NCBI RefSeq assembly: GCF_020005365.1
Contig: NZ_JACNML010000008.1
Span: 84,760 to 148,759 of the forward strand
Length of the DNA: 64,000 nucleotides
Origin: Kangiella shandongensis
GTDB lineage: Bacteria; Pseudomonadota; Gammaproteobacteria; Enterobacterales; Kangiellaceae
Direction of reading: 5' to 3'
Shown here: positions 44,709 to 53,456 of the stretch, in pieces
How the letters are laid out: each line of letters begins with the position of its first letter
Numbering within the stretch: position 1 is the first letter of the stretch
Position numbers and translations under genes: made by a program
Notes under the pieces: generated by a model
What the model was told of the DNA's origin: nothing
Seen by the model: only the letters and a program-made list of their open reading frames with translations
Databases searched by the model: none

Positions 44709-45928
44709 TGGCTGCTTTTGAATACGTTGCGCTTGATATCAAGGGCAAGCAGAAAAAAGGTGTATTGGAAGCGGATACGCCGCGACAGATACGGCAACAG
44801 CTGCGAGAAAAAAGCCTGACACCACTTGAAGTTAATCATATTGGCGATAGTAGTCGTAAGAAAGACAAAAAAGGGCACTTTTTTGGGACCAAAATTAGTG
44901 TGTCTGATCTGGCCCTAATTACCCGACAATTGGCGACATTAGTTAAAGCTGCCTTGCCCATTGAAGAAGCATTAAAAGCGGTTGCGGATCAAACTGATAA
45001 ATCCAAAGTTAAAACCATTATCCTGGGCGTTCGCTCAAAAGTTATGGAAGGCCATACGTTAGCGGACGGATTGTCTGATTTTCCGAGCGTGTTTAATGAG
45101 CTATATCGTTCGATGGTTGCTGCTGGCGAGCGTGCAGGTCATTTGGATAAAGTGCTGAACCGTTTGGCTGATTACACCGAGCGCCGCCAGAAAATTAGCA
45201 GCAAAGTGTCGGCGGCGATGGTCTATCCGATTGTACTAATCCTGGTCGCTGTTGGCGTGGTCGCTGGCTTGATGGTGTTTGCCGTACCCAAGGTCGTGGA
45301 GCAATTCCAGCATATGGGTGAAGAACTACCAGGTATTACCAAGGTACTTATCGGCGTGAGTGATTTTACCGTGTCATATGGTATCTATGTGTTGATTCTG
45401 GCGGTATTGGCGTTTATCGGCACCAAGATGTGGTTGCGCAAAGAGGAGAATCGGCTGAAATGGCACCGTTTGATCCTGCGGATGCCAATCATAGGGCGCT
45501 TATCGGGCAATTTAAATACCGCCCAGTTTTCCAGCACCTTGAACATTTTGCATTCCAGTGGTGTACCGCTACTGGAAGCGATGAACATTGGTGGTAAGGT
45601 TTTGTCTAATTTAAAGATGCGAAAAGCGATCAAGGAAGCCGCTGTCAAAGTTCGAGAAGGCGGCAGTTTGAAAATGGCTTTACAACAGACAGGACAGTTC
45701 CCGCCGATGATGATTCACATGATTGGCAGTGGTGAGGCGTCAGGAGAACTCGAGCATATGTTGGAGCAGGTTTCTGAAAATCAGGAAAGTCTGTTCGAGA
45801 ACAGCATTGATGTGGCGCTGAACGTTATGGGGCCACTGATTATTTTAGCGTTAGGAGCTATGGTGATGTTTATTGTCGCAGCGATGATGTTACCGATATT
45901 CCAGTTGACTAACTCAATTACAGCTTAA
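44708..45928 (+). CDS. gspF: Type II secretion inner-membrane platform protein GspF
   Basis: The 406-residue protein has two repeated GspF domains (LATLVKAALPIEEALKAV and LNILHSSGVPLLEAMNIGG), each followed by hydrophobic helices, giving three membrane spans. It forms the inner-membrane platform with GspC, L and M. Confidence 0.97.
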   Translation: MAAFEYVALDIKGKQKKGVLEADTPRQIRQQLREKSLTPLEVNHIGDSSRKKDKKGHFFGTKISVSDLALITRQLATLVKAALPIEEALKAVADQTDKSKVKTIILGVRSKVMEGHTLADGLSDFPSVFNELYRSMVAAGERAGHLDKVLNRLADYTERRQKISSKVSAAMVYPIVLILVAVGVVAGLMVFAVPKVVEQFQHMGEELPGITKVLIGVSDFTVSYGIYVLILAVLAFIGTKMWLRKEENRLKWHRLILRMPIIGRLSGNLNTAQFSSTLNILHSSGVPLLEAMNIGGKVLSNLKMRKAIKEAAVKVREGGSLKMALQQTGQFPPMMIHMIGSGEASGELEHMLEQVSENQESLFENSIDVALNVMGPLIILALGAMVMFIVAAMMLPIFQLTNSITA

Positions 45929-45948
45929 TATTTTAGAGAGATAGGTGT

Positions 45949-46434
45949 ATGAAACATTTTAAGAAATACAAGATGCATAAGCGCGTAAAAGGTTTCACTT
46001 TAACGGAAATTCTGATTGCATTAGCGATTGTTGCGATTATGGGCACGGTTGTAACTTTGAGCTTGATCGGTAACGTTAACAAAGCCAATTTGGAGAAACT
46101 GAAAGGTGATATCAATACCCTTAAAACAGCGTTAACGAGTTATAAGGTTGATAATGGTACTTACCCGACTACTGAGCAAGGGTTGGAAGCTTTAATTCGT
46201 CGCCCAACCAGTGAACCGGTACCACAGAATTATCCAAGCAGCGGTTATCTTGGTTCGTCGGCGGTGCCTAAAGATCCTTGGAAACGTAATTATATTTATA
46301 TTTACCCTGGTCGCCATGGTGATTTTGATTTATACACATTGGGTAATGATGGGCGAGAAGGTGGCGAAGGTGAGAACATGGATATTGGAACTTGGAATTT
46401 ACATGAAGCCAATTTCAATACAGAGAACCAGTAA
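45949..46434 (+). CDS. gspG: Type II secretion major pseudopilin GspG
   Basis: The 161-residue major pseudopilin has the prepilin cleavage site KG/FTLTEILIALAIVAIMG with Glu5 of the mature form. The C-terminal part contains the calcium-binding region (KDPWKRNYIYIYPGRHGDFDLYTLGNDGREGGEGENMDI). The prepilin peptidase GspO is not in this window and must be encoded elsewhere. Confidence 0.97.
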   Translation: MKHFKKYKMHKRVKGFTLTEILIALAIVAIMGTVVTLSLIGNVNKANLEKLKGDINTLKTALTSYKVDNGTYPTTEQGLEALIRRPTSEPVPQNYPSSGYLGSSAVPKDPWKRNYIYIYPGRHGDFDLYTLGNDGREGGEGENMDIGTWNLHEANFNTENQ

Positions 46435-47062
46435 TTTAAACTCCCCCACATCAGCACGACAGGCGGGCTTCACTCTGCTTGAAGTGCTGATAGCGATGAC
46501 CATTGCTGCGCTGATGATTTCTGTAGCAACCATTGCATTCGGTGATAACGAACTTTCTAAGTTAAAAACAAAATCGCGTCAGTTGTATGGGCTGCTGCAG
46601 ATAGCTCAGGAAGAGTCGATTATTCGGGGGATTGAGCTGGGGATCAGGATCGAGCCCGATAGCTATTCATTTATGGTCTACAATGGCGGCAAGTGGCAAC
46701 CGTTGGAAGACCACCGTTTACTTAAAGCGGTTCAGTTAGAAGAGCCGGTATACACTTATATCAATGTAGAGGGGCAGGAATCCCTCCTCGAAAATGAAGA
46801 ACCGGATGAAGATGACGCTTCACGAGGTCGAGGTGGGTCAGAGCAGGAGGAAAAAAAGAAAACTCCGGAGACGCCTCAAATTTATATGCTCTCCAGCGGC
46901 GAGACCAATGAGTTCGTGGTAACTATGGGGATCGAGCGGGACGAGCCTGTTTTCTACCGCATTACCGGCGATTACGTTGGCAATATTGAATTGTCCGGCG
47001 CCCTTCAGGGGCATTACAGTCATGACTGGGACAAAGACTTAGAAGATGAGGACGATGAATAA
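46403..47062 (+). CDS. gspH: Type II secretion minor pseudopilin GspH
   Basis: The 219-residue protein has the cleavage site QAG/FTLLEVLIAMTIAALMI. The start at 46403 overlaps the gspG end by 32 bases and avoids a long unlikely N-terminal extension that is open upstream. Compared with typical GspH it carries a charged insert (EEPDEDDASRGRGGSEQEEKKK, about residues 133-155) and an acidic C-terminus. Confidence 0.9.
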   Translation: MKPISIQRTSNLNSPTSARQAGFTLLEVLIAMTIAALMISVATIAFGDNELSKLKTKSRQLYGLLQIAQEESIIRGIELGIRIEPDSYSFMVYNGGKWQPLEDHRLLKAVQLEEPVYTYINVEGQESLLENEEPDEDDASRGRGGSEQEEKKKTPETPQIYMLSSGETNEFVVTMGIERDEPVFYRITGDYVGNIELSGALQGHYSHDWDKDLEDEDDE

Positions 47063-47453
47063 GTTAAACCGTCGACAGCGTGGTTTAAGCTTACTGGAGC
47101 TACTGATTGCTCTGGCCGTGTTCTCGATCTTTATTCTACCAATGTTATCCGGACTTTTTTCATCCAGCGTGATTGCATTGGGTAATTCAAAAGATAAAAC
47201 GCTGGCTAATTTTGTAGCGCAGAATCATTTTGCTGAATTACAGCTGGATGACGACTGGCCATCGATTGGTAAGAAGCAGGGAGAAACTGAATATGCTGGC
47301 CGCACTTGGGAATGGGAACAAAATGTCGTTGGTACTGAAGTAGAAGATATGCGCCGGGTAACTGTCTCCGTGTTATACGGTGAAGAGGGCGTCTATACTA
47401 TGACCGGCTTTGTTGGCAAAAAAACTGATAAGCGGAGTCCGGCGAGACGATGA
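47046..47453 (+). CDS. gspI: Type II secretion minor pseudopilin GspI
   Basis: The 135-residue pseudopilin has RQRG/LSLLELLIALAVFSIFI and the GspI-typical VAQNHFAELQL and GRTWEWEQ segments. It initiates the pseudopilus tip with GspJ and GspK. The start may be ATG 47046 or 47055, both within the gspH end. The stop overlaps gspJ as ATGA. Confidence 0.93.
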   Translation: MRTMNKLNRRQRGLSLLELLIALAVFSIFILPMLSGLFSSSVIALGNSKDKTLANFVAQNHFAELQLDDDWPSIGKKQGETEYAGRTWEWEQNVVGTEVEDMRRVTVSVLYGEEGVYTMTGFVGKKTDKRSPARR

Positions 47454-48157
47454 AAACGCTGTTGAAACGACAGAAAGGTTTCACCTTAACTGAAATACTG
47501 ATTGCGTTGGCGATATTCAGTATGGTGGTAGCCGGAGCCTTGCAGGTTTTTAATTTTGTGCAGATTACGTCCGAGTCAGCGGATAAACAGATCGAACGAC
47601 TGCGGGAAGTGCAGCTGGCATTTCGACAGTTAGAAGAAGATATTCGCTATATGGTGCCACGTGAACGCCGTAACGTATTTGGCGACAGGGCTCCATTGCT
47701 CAAAGCGGAATCTGAAGCGGCTAATAGTTATATCGAATTTACTCGGGGCGCCTGGCGCAACCCGGCGAAACTCAAACGAAGTAGTTTACAACACGTTAAG
47801 TATGAATTTCTGGATGATCGGCTTGTGCGCCATCATTGGCTTTATGTCGATAGTGCGCGTGATGGGCAGGAATTGACTAGAGACATATTAACGCAGGTAG
47901 ACGATTTTGAAATGGAGTTTTTAATTGACGAGACCTGGAAAAAAGATTGGCTGGTTGATGGTGGTGAGCGGCTGGCATTACCGGAAGCAATAAAAGTTAC
48001 CACAGTGCTTAAAGACTATGGTGAGCTACACCGAGTGTTTCCGATGCCACGTTATGACATGGCTGCTGAGGGTGAGCCCGAGAGAGAAGATCCGACGTCT
48101 GGAGGAACCCGTAATAATGGAAGAAGGCGTGATGATAGAGGGGGCGGTAGACGTTAA
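47450..48157 (+). CDS. gspJ: Type II secretion minor pseudopilin GspJ
   Basis: The 235-residue protein has the cleavage site KG/FTLTEILIALAIFSMVV and the GspJ motif QLAFRQLEEDIRYMVPR. Beyond the usual end it has an Arg/Gly-rich tail (GGTRNNGRRRDDRGGGRR). It forms the tip complex with GspI and GspK. Confidence 0.94.
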   Translation: MKTLLKRQKGFTLTEILIALAIFSMVVAGALQVFNFVQITSESADKQIERLREVQLAFRQLEEDIRYMVPRERRNVFGDRAPLLKAESEAANSYIEFTRGAWRNPAKLKRSSLQHVKYEFLDDRLVRHHWLYVDSARDGQELTRDILTQVDDFEMEFLIDETWKKDWLVDGGERLALPEAIKVTTVLKDYGELHRVFPMPRYDMAAEGEPEREDPTSGGTRNNGRRRDDRGGGRR

Positions 48158-48162
48158 GTATT

Positions 48163-49215
48163 ATGACAAGCTTCCAACGAAATCGAGGCGTTGCCCTGAT
48201 CACAATATTAGTGATTTTTTCCGTGTTGAGTATTATGGCGATACAGATTTTGAATAGTCAGCAGATGCAGGTTCAGCGCACGGCCAACATCATCAACGGC
48301 TCGCGTGCTTACCAGTATATGTATGGCGCGGAAGTATTTGCTACCAGCCAGCTTTCGAGCTATTTTGAAGAAAGCAAAGCAGAAAGAGTGCATCGCCTAC
48401 AGCCCTGGTCACAAACGGGGCTGGCCTTTGAGATTGAGCAGGGGCTGGGGCAGTTACAAGGTTCGATCAAGGACATGCACAGCTGTTTTAATGTGAATAG
48501 CGTTATTATGGAGCAGCTATCCGCGGGAGGTGATGAAGGACGTCAGATAGGAGGCAATAACCGACAGCCATCGGGTAATAACAAAAAGGCTAACGATGGC
48601 TCGGAAGGTAGTGGCATGCCGGGAGTCGACCTGTTTGCAAAACTGATTGAGCCACATCTGGAAGATAACTCGGTATCGCCACAGGCATTGGCGGTGGCGA
48701 CAAAAGACTGGATTGATGAGGATCAGGAGCCGACGGGGATTGATGGTGCAGAAGACTATACTTATACCGGCCTAAAAGTACCTTATCGCACTGCCGATAC
48801 CTTAATGGCGCATACCAGTGAGTTACTGGTGGTTAAAGGCTTTACTCCGGAAATATATGATGCGATCAAGGATTTAATTTGTGTCTTACCGACGACAGAC
48901 GGCACGATAAATGTTAACACGGTAAAACCAGAGCAGGCTGAGTTGGTATGGATGCTATTAGACGATGTCGATTTATCGCAAGTTAGGCAAGCACTAGAGA
49001 GTTTACCGGAAGAAGGTTACGATGAGGCTAGTTTCTTCGAAGCATTGGGGAGTGGTAAAGTATCAGAACAGGGGCAAGGCCGTCTGGTATACGATAGTCG
49101 CTATATGCTGTTAACAGCCGAAGCGAGAGTTAATACAGGTAAAGCTGTGGTGCGATCACTGATGTTAAAACAAGAGAGTGAATTCCATGTGGTTGCGCGG
49201 CATATTGGAGAATAA
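48163..49215 (+). CDS. gspK: Type II secretion minor pseudopilin GspK
   Basis: The 350-residue tip pseudopilin begins RNRGVALITILVIFSVLSIMA and has the large helical domain typical of GspK, with CFNVNSVI and TKDWIDEDQEPTGIDGAEDYTY. A Gly/Asn-rich insert lies at about residues 122-148. Glu5 of the mature protein is absent (ALIT), as is normal for GspK. Confidence 0.95.
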   Translation: MTSFQRNRGVALITILVIFSVLSIMAIQILNSQQMQVQRTANIINGSRAYQYMYGAEVFATSQLSSYFEESKAERVHRLQPWSQTGLAFEIEQGLGQLQGSIKDMHSCFNVNSVIMEQLSAGGDEGRQIGGNNRQPSGNNKKANDGSEGSGMPGVDLFAKLIEPHLEDNSVSPQALAVATKDWIDEDQEPTGIDGAEDYTYTGLKVPYRTADTLMAHTSELLVVKGFTPEIYDAIKDLICVLPTTDGTINVNTVKPEQAELVWMLLDDVDLSQVRQALESLPEEGYDEASFFEALGSGKVSEQGQGRLVYDSRYMLLTAEARVNTGKAVVRSLMLKQESEFHVVARHIGE

Positions 49216-49218
49216 ATA

Positions 49219-50445
49219 ATGAAGCAACGGTTATTTATAAGAGTCAGCAGTGACGAGAAGTCGTTACAATGGGGGCGTTTGTCTGCTGAGGAAGGTCAAG
49301 AGTCGGCAGGTTTTTCTGAGCAGGGACAGTTTTTGGTCGAGGATGCTGAAACTTTGGGGGAAGTGGTTGCGGAGGAGCAGATCATATTAATGTTACCTGC
49401 TCATCGCATCAAGTGCTTCAACGTTGAACCTCCAACAAAGAACCGAAAGCACCTGGAAAAAGCCATCCCATATCAGTTAGAAGAACAAATCATTGATAAT
49501 GTGGACAGTCAGCACTTTGCTTTAGGTTCGTTTGATGAGCAGGGGCGTATTGCTGTTAATGTGGTGGATAAAGAATATTTACGGCAGCTACTGGACTTGT
49601 TAAAAGAGGCGGAGGTAGAGCCGGATGTCGTGGTATCTGAAGCTGCCTGTTTACCGTATTTTAAAGACTCCTGGACTGCTGTGCTGGATGAGCAGGTTCT
49701 GGTGCGTCAGGAACCAAACGTGTTCTGGTCCGCAGATAAACAACTGGTTAAAGATTTGCTACAGCTCGAACTGCAAAGTGATGAGTTAACCGTGTCGCAG
49801 GCTATCCGTATCTATTCTAAACAACATCAGCAACTCGACTTAGACGGCGTGCCCGGTTTAGCCACGCAGCAAGAGCCGATTGAGCAGGTTTTCTTATGCC
49901 TGGCGCAAAACTTTAGCAACGATGGCGTTAACCTTTTACAGCAAGAGTTTGCTTCACAAAAGAAAACGCAGCGTAATTATGGCGTATGGAAGTTACCGGC
50001 TATTGCAGTGTCAGTGTTATTGCTGCTAGGGATTATCTATGTGATCAGCAACATCGTTTACCTCAACCATCAACTGACAAGCCTCGAAGAAAAGACGTTA
50101 TTTGAAACACAAAAAATATACCCCAGCCTGCCTTTAACAACTGCTCGAATTCAAATTAATAACAGCTATCGAAATGTGGGTGGAGATGAAGGCAGTAGCA
50201 GTAGTTTTGCTGGCCTGATGGATCAGTCTATAAAAGCGATTAATACACGGGACATTAAATTTGCTCAATTAGAGTATATCGCCAGTCGGGGACAATTAAG
50301 CATGGATGTGACTGCCGAAAGCTATGAGGTCTTGACGCAGTCGCAACGCAATCTTGAAAGCTCGGGCTTAAAAGTTGACATGCGGAATGCTTCTGAAAAT
50401 GGCGGTGTCTGGACCGCAAGAATTTCTGTGGAGTTAAACCAATGA
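49219..50445 (+). CDS. gspL: Type II secretion protein GspL
   Basis: The 408-residue protein has an actin-like cytoplasmic domain that binds GspE (with LPAHRIKCFNVEPPTKNRKHLEKAIPYQLEE), one membrane helix near residues 255-275 and a periplasmic ferredoxin-like domain. The stop overlaps the gspM start by four bases (ATGA). Confidence 0.94.
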   Translation: MKQRLFIRVSSDEKSLQWGRLSAEEGQESAGFSEQGQFLVEDAETLGEVVAEEQIILMLPAHRIKCFNVEPPTKNRKHLEKAIPYQLEEQIIDNVDSQHFALGSFDEQGRIAVNVVDKEYLRQLLDLLKEAEVEPDVVVSEAACLPYFKDSWTAVLDEQVLVRQEPNVFWSADKQLVKDLLQLELQSDELTVSQAIRIYSKQHQQLDLDGVPGLATQQEPIEQVFLCLAQNFSNDGVNLLQQEFASQKKTQRNYGVWKLPAIAVSVLLLLGIIYVISNIVYLNHQLTSLEEKTLFETQKIYPSLPLTTARIQINNSYRNVGGDEGSSSSFAGLMDQSIKAINTRDIKFAQLEYIASRGQLSMDVTAESYEVLTQSQRNLESSGLKVDMRNASENGGVWTARISVELNQ

Positions 50446-50924
50446 GTAGTATAAAAGCTTGGTATAGTGGTTTAAATCAACGTGAACGCAGTATGGTTAC
50501 GGTACTGGGTATTATGATGATCATTTTAATCTTGTTCATCGCCGTTGTAATGCCGCTACGCACTTATCTTAGCGACTTAAATCAATCGGTAGCAACCGCA
50601 AAGGAAGACCTACCCATTATCGCTTCTAAGGTTCAGGCACTTCAGGCGCGTTCCGGTAGCAGCCAGGTAACAACTTCTCGCTCGTTAAACCAACTGATTA
50701 CCACTAGCAGTAAGCGTTATAATTTGAAGTTTTCAAGAATTGAAGAGCGTAAGCGCAATGAAGAGATACAGGTTCGTTTGGACGATGTCGAGTTTGACCA
50801 ATTATTGCGTTGGGCGGCGCAGTTAGAACAGCAACAGGGATTGGTCATCGACACGTTGCGCGTATCGGATACTGGCACTATTGGAATGGTGGATGCTTCA
50901 ATTAAATTTATAAAATCATCATAG
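50442..50924 (+). CDS. gspM: Type II secretion protein GspM
   Basis: The 160-residue protein has one N-terminal helix (about residues 20-40) after LNQRERSMV and a small periplasmic domain. It pairs with GspL in the inner-membrane platform. Confidence 0.93.
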   Translation: MSSIKAWYSGLNQRERSMVTVLGIMMIILILFIAVVMPLRTYLSDLNQSVATAKEDLPIIASKVQALQARSGSSQVTTSRSLNQLITTSSKRYNLKFSRIEERKRNEEIQVRLDDVEFDQLLRWAAQLEQQQGLVIDTLRVSDTGTIGMVDASIKFIKSS

Positions 50925-50943
50925 TTTCACAAGTATAAAATTT

Positions 50944-51696
50944 ATGAAAAAAATTATTATAGGGGCTGCCCTGGCCCTTATTCTTTTTCTACTGATATTC
51001 GTTTATATCGCTCCAGCGAAAACCATAACAGGAATGGTCACTGACCGAGTACCGGGATTACAGCTGATCAACGTCGAGGGTTCGCTATGGTCTACTCAGG
51101 TGGGGCGACTGAATTTCCGGCAGCTGTCGCTACAAAATATTCAATTGGATACGCATCTGCTCAGTCTGCTGGTGGGAACGCTAAGCTCGTCGATTACAGT
51201 TACCGATCCAAACATACAGTTTTCCTCCGACGTAGAACTCGAAGAGGGACGCTACAGGATTGAGAACGGCCAGTATCGAGTTGATACGGCCTATGTCACC
51301 TCTTTGATGAACTTGCCCGTGGAAGGGGTATCCGGTGCTGTGGAAGGGTTCATTAAGCAGTTTGAAATGTCGGAACAATCCTTGCTGTCGCTGGAGGCCG
51401 AGGGGCAGTGGCGAGATGCGGTAATACAATACACCAATAATGAATTAACGATAGGAACTCTGCACTTTCAGTTATCCAAGGTCAATGAGCGTGAAAATAC
51501 GGCTCGAATTGAGATTATTGAGAATCAGGGCGTACTTGATCTAAAAGGAACTATTGAAGTCTCGCTGGACAAGCGATTTAATGTAAAATTACATACAACA
51601 ACTGATTTACCCCAGCACCTTAAAACCTGGGTGTCCCGTTGGGGAAGAACCGAAGGCGAGCGGGTATATCTCGAATGGCAAGGGCGACTACCTTAA
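50944..51696 (+). CDS. gspN: Type II secretion protein GspN
   Basis: The 250-residue protein has one N-terminal membrane helix and the GspN pattern (PAKTITGMVTDRVPGLQLINVEGSLWS, LKTWVSRWGRTEGERVYLEWQGRLP). GspN is present in only some systems and its role is poorly defined. Its end overlaps yrfG by 22 bases. Confidence 0.9.
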   Translation: MKKIIIGAALALILFLLIFVYIAPAKTITGMVTDRVPGLQLINVEGSLWSTQVGRLNFRQLSLQNIQLDTHLLSLLVGTLSSSITVTDPNIQFSSDVELEEGRYRIENGQYRVDTAYVTSLMNLPVEGVSGAVEGFIKQFEMSEQSLLSLEAEGQWRDAVIQYTNNELTIGTLHFQLSKVNERENTARIEIIENQGVLDLKGTIEVSLDKRFNVKLHTTTDLPQHLKTWVSRWGRTEGERVYLEWQGRLP

Positions 51697-52349
51697 CTGA
51701 GCAAGACTGGAGTAGTATTGATGCTATCCTGCTGGATATGGATGGCACTTTGCTTGACTTATCTTTTGATAATCATTTTTGGCAGACGGCTGTACCTGAA
51801 ATTTATGCTGAAAAGAAAGGGATTAGTCTGGACGCCTCGCGTCAGTTTCTAGGTCAATGCTATGATGAGTTTAGCGGCACCTTAAACTGGTACTGCACCG
51901 ATTTCTGGTCAGAAAAATTAGGTATCGACATTATCCAGCATAAGTCAGAAATGGCACACCAGATTGCATTACGTCCTGGTACAAAAGAATTTCTGGAGAG
52001 TGTGGCATCGTTACAAAAACGAATTGTTCTGGTGACCAATGCTCACCCGGAAACACTACGGGTCAAGCTAGAGCAAACGGCTCTCGACCAGTATTTTGAC
52101 GAGCTGTATTCGTCCCATCAATTTAAGCAACCTAAGGAGTCTTCGTTGTTCTGGCAACAGCTGGAACAAGCATTAAAGGTTTCTCTGAAGCGGTGCTTAT
52201 TTGTTGATGACACTGAAGCCGTTTTAATACGGGCGCAACAATCCGGTGTTAAATTTGTGGTAAGAGTAGAGCAGCCTGATATGTCTAAGCCGGCGAAAAA
52301 AAACTCTAGCTTTAACAGTGTGAACCAACTAACCGAGCTACTACAATAA
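51675..52349 (+). CDS. yrfG: HAD-family nucleotidase, YrfG type
   Basis: The 224-residue HAD hydrolase has the nucleophile motif LLDMDGTLLDLSFD, motif II VTNAHPETL, and LFVDDTEAVL as motif IV. In E. coli YrfG hydrolyses GMP and IMP. The start at 51675 matches family length; an upstream in-frame start at 51639 lies deeper in gspN. In E. coli yrfG is next to hslR, and here the gsp operon separates them. Confidence 0.9.
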   Translation: MARATTLTEQDWSSIDAILLDMDGTLLDLSFDNHFWQTAVPEIYAEKKGISLDASRQFLGQCYDEFSGTLNWYCTDFWSEKLGIDIIQHKSEMAHQIALRPGTKEFLESVASLQKRIVLVTNAHPETLRVKLEQTALDQYFDELYSSHQFKQPKESSLFWQQLEQALKVSLKRCLFVDDTEAVLIRAQQSGVKFVVRVEQPDMSKPAKKNSSFNSVNQLTELLQ

Positions 52350-52353
52350 AATT

Positions 52354-52914
52354 ATGTCCTCACAATTGCCAAAAATTAAAAAGCACAAAATTATTGCTCA
52401 AACCCGAATCTTTGCTGTAGAAGAATTAGAATTAGAATTCTCGAATGGGGTTTATCGTATCTATGAGCGTTTAAAAGCAGGTAAGCACGGTGCGGTAATG
52501 ATTATTCCCGTGCTGGATGACGAAACTCTACTGTTAATCAAGGAATATGCTGCCGGTATGGAGCGCTATGAGCTGGCTTTTCCCAAAGGATTGATTGATC
52601 CGGGTGAAACTGCCATTGAGGCCGCTAACCGGGAGCTGCAAGAAGAGGTGGGGTATGCAGCTGATAAGTTAACAGATCTTCGTCGGATCACTCTGGCGCC
52701 AGGTTATTTAAGTCACCAAATGGATATTGTGGTTGCTGAGTCGCTTTACCCCAGTAAGCTGGAAGGTGATGAACCGGAACCTATTGAGGTTGTGCCTTGG
52801 AAAATATCTGATCTTGATGCTTTGTTAGAAATAGAAGAGTTTAGTGAGGCACGAAGTATTGCTGCAATCTATTTGCTTAAGCAGTTTTTGGACAAACAAA
52901 AAGCCGCTGAATAA
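52354..52914 (+). CDS. nudE: ADP compounds hydrolase NudE
   Basis: The 186-residue Nudix hydrolase has the Nudix box starting at GLIDPGETAIEAANRELQEEVG (about residues 76-97). It hydrolyses ADP-ribose, Ap3A, NADH and similar compounds. Its stop codon lies inside the hairpin of the terminator shared with the converging gene. Confidence 0.93.
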   Translation: MSSQLPKIKKHKIIAQTRIFAVEELELEFSNGVYRIYERLKAGKHGAVMIIPVLDDETLLLIKEYAAGMERYELAFPKGLIDPGETAIEAANRELQEEVGYAADKLTDLRRITLAPGYLSHQMDIVVAESLYPSKLEGDEPEPIEVVPWKISDLDALLEIEEFSEARSIAAIYLLKQFLDKQKAAE

Positions 52915-52923
52915 CAGCGGCTT
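52896..52923 (-). terminator. Terminator of the zinc-protease operon
   Basis: AAGCCGCTG and CAGCGGCTT arms with a five-base loop are followed on the minus strand by TTTTTGTTTG. It overlaps the last codons of nudE. On the plus strand no T run follows, so it chiefly serves the minus-strand operon. Confidence 0.8.
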
Positions 52924-52934
52924 AGTCAACCGTA

Positions 52935-53435
52935 TTAACGTTCTTCTGCGGGCATTGAGATAATCTTTTCACCTCTTTCGTCCGTAGTCAAAGTACCGTT
53001 CTTTTTAAGATATGACTCAACGGGTTTATCGCCTGCAATAATACGAATGGCGAATGGTTTTTTATGCGACTGTTGTGCATCTTCTGCGACCACGGTAATT
53101 AAGTGGATACCTTCTGTCATTGGCGTGACACTAAAGCGGTGGCTGCTGCCTGAGCTCGCTTTTTGCATTGATAGCTGACTATTGCCGTGCAGTACCAATT
53201 GTTTGCTTGTCTTTAGCTTAGCTTGTGAGGGGACCGTTTCTCCTTTAAATGTAATGTTGATATCCACAGTTTCACCCACCGCCACGCGCTCTTTAGAAAC
53301 GCTGTAATCCATCTCGACTTTTGCCGAAGGTTTGCCAGGGCTTTTGTACTCTTGTTCGATTGCACTTTTGGCAATGGTCTGGCTGCTGAAAAAAGCGAAT
53401 GTCGTCGCTAATAATATTGTGAATGCATATTTCAT
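52935..53435 (-). CDS. Small periplasmic protein of the zinc-protease operon
   Basis: The 166-residue product has a Sec signal peptide (MKYAFTILLATTFAFFSSQTIAKS) and a beta-rich domain (VAVGETVDINITFKG, HRFSVTPMTEGIHLITVVAED) resembling an immunoglobulin-like fold. GAGGAAG before the ATG at 53435 decides the start over a longer frame. The start codon follows the upstream protease stop by 21 bases. The family is not recognised. The position suggests a partner, chaperone or inhibitor of the two lipoprotein proteases, which is inference only. Confidence 0.75.
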   Translation of the reverse strand: MKYAFTILLATTFAFFSSQTIAKSAIEQEYKSPGKPSAKVEMDYSVSKERVAVGETVDINITFKGETVPSQAKLKTSKQLVLHGNSQLSMQKASSGSSHRFSVTPMTEGIHLITVVAEDAQQSHKKPFAIRIIAGDKPVESYLKKNGTLTTDERGEKIISMPAEER

Positions 53436-53456
53436 GGTTTCTTCCTCTACAATCAA

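Noticed and set aside
46211..46402. 64-codon N-terminal extension of GspH
   Set aside because: It overlaps gspG in another frame, and the start at 46403 gives a normal short prepilin leader before QAG/FTLLE.
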